Origin: Bostrychus sinensis
Taxonomy: Eukaryota; Chordata; Actinopteri; Gobiiformes; Eleotridae
Direction: 5' to 3'
DNA: 64,000 nt
Assembly (NCBI GenBank): GCA_020698575.1
Contig: CM036241.1
Span: forward strand, 9,094,416 to 9,158,415
This document shows, piece after piece, positions 63,877 to 64,000 of the stretch (positions are counted from its first letter, which is position 1; the number at the start of each line of letters is the position of its first letter). The notes under the pieces are model-generated. The model worked only from the letters and a program-made list of their open reading frames with translations, had not been told where the DNA came from and searched no databases. The position numbers were made by a program, and so were the translations under genes.

Positions 63877-64000
63877 CCGGCCACTTTATTAGGTACACCT
63901 CGCTTATATCAGGCTGCACCCCATTTTCTGTGTTTTGTTCTTTCAGGATTGCTCCATAATTGATCTCTATACTGAGGACATCAGGAGTGTAGCTGCTGAC
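63877..64000. mobile_element. Tc1-like element, left end, running off the window
   Basis: CCGGCCACTTTATTAGGTAC, then ACCT, is the terminal sequence of a common fish Tc1-like element. The following bases (CTTTCAGGATTGCTCCATAA) also resemble that element's next segment. It is cut by the window end. Confidence 0.6.

Noticed and set aside
63947..64000. A good acceptor (TTCTTTCAG) followed by 18 open codons looked like the next gene's exon
   Set aside because: It lies inside the Tc1-like end starting at 63877, and the bases match that element's usual continuation, so it is probably transposon DNA.

Overview
The window is vertebrate nuclear DNA, most likely from a teleost fish. Genes are split into many small exons with GT-AG introns. 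Proteins match vertebrate families almost residue for residue. The spaces between exons are filled with fish-type repeats: a Rex3 retrotransposon, Tc1/mariner and hAT-like elements, a tRNA-derived SINE, and TA and AAT microsatellites. I saw no bacterial operon, CRISPR array or viral genome.

Seven protein-coding genes could be built exon by exon. From left to right they are: the 3' part of ankrd33 (+, to 3794); acvr1b, a type I activin receptor kinase (+, 5480-17255); prkag1, the AMPK gamma-1 subunit (-, 32575-24446); rheb, the GTPase that activates mTORC1 (-, 41553-36460); ikzf4, an Ikaros-family zinc finger (+, 43591-49150); rps26 (-, 55019-53329); and fkbp11 (-, 59753-55915). Six of the seven reconstructions close in frame at the length expected for the family: 504, 335, 184, 558, 115 and 187 aa. 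A CpG-type promoter with a TCTCGCGAGA box and a first-exon splice donor at about 61983-62064 suggests that another + strand gene starts near the right edge.

The gene set (ANKRD33, ACVR1B, PRKAG1, IKZF4, RPS26, FKBP11, plus a RHEB-type GTPase) corresponds to human 12q13, so this is a rearranged piece of one ancestral block. In function it mixes activin/TGF-beta signalling, energy and nutrient sensing (AMPK and Rheb act in opposite directions on mTORC1), transcriptional control, translation and ER protein folding. The genes are not an operon and appear to be independently transcribed. rheb and ikzf4 are divergent, about 2 kb apart.

Repeats make up most of the rest. The clearest are: a Rex3 copy in ikzf4 intron 6, flanked by a perfect 54-bp direct repeat; a family of hAT-like elements with CAGTGGTTCTC ends, most with target duplications resembling nTCTAGAn and an internal 11-bp repeat motif; three other terminal-inverted-repeat elements in rheb introns; a 563-bp long-inverted-repeat element and a perfect 35-bp palindrome in acvr1b introns; and a Tc1-like element with a hAT-like element nested inside it. 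No wholly new biological system was found. The most testable ideas are a perfect CLEAR-type E-box in the rheb promoter and an unexplained 71-codon open frame downstream of acvr1b.
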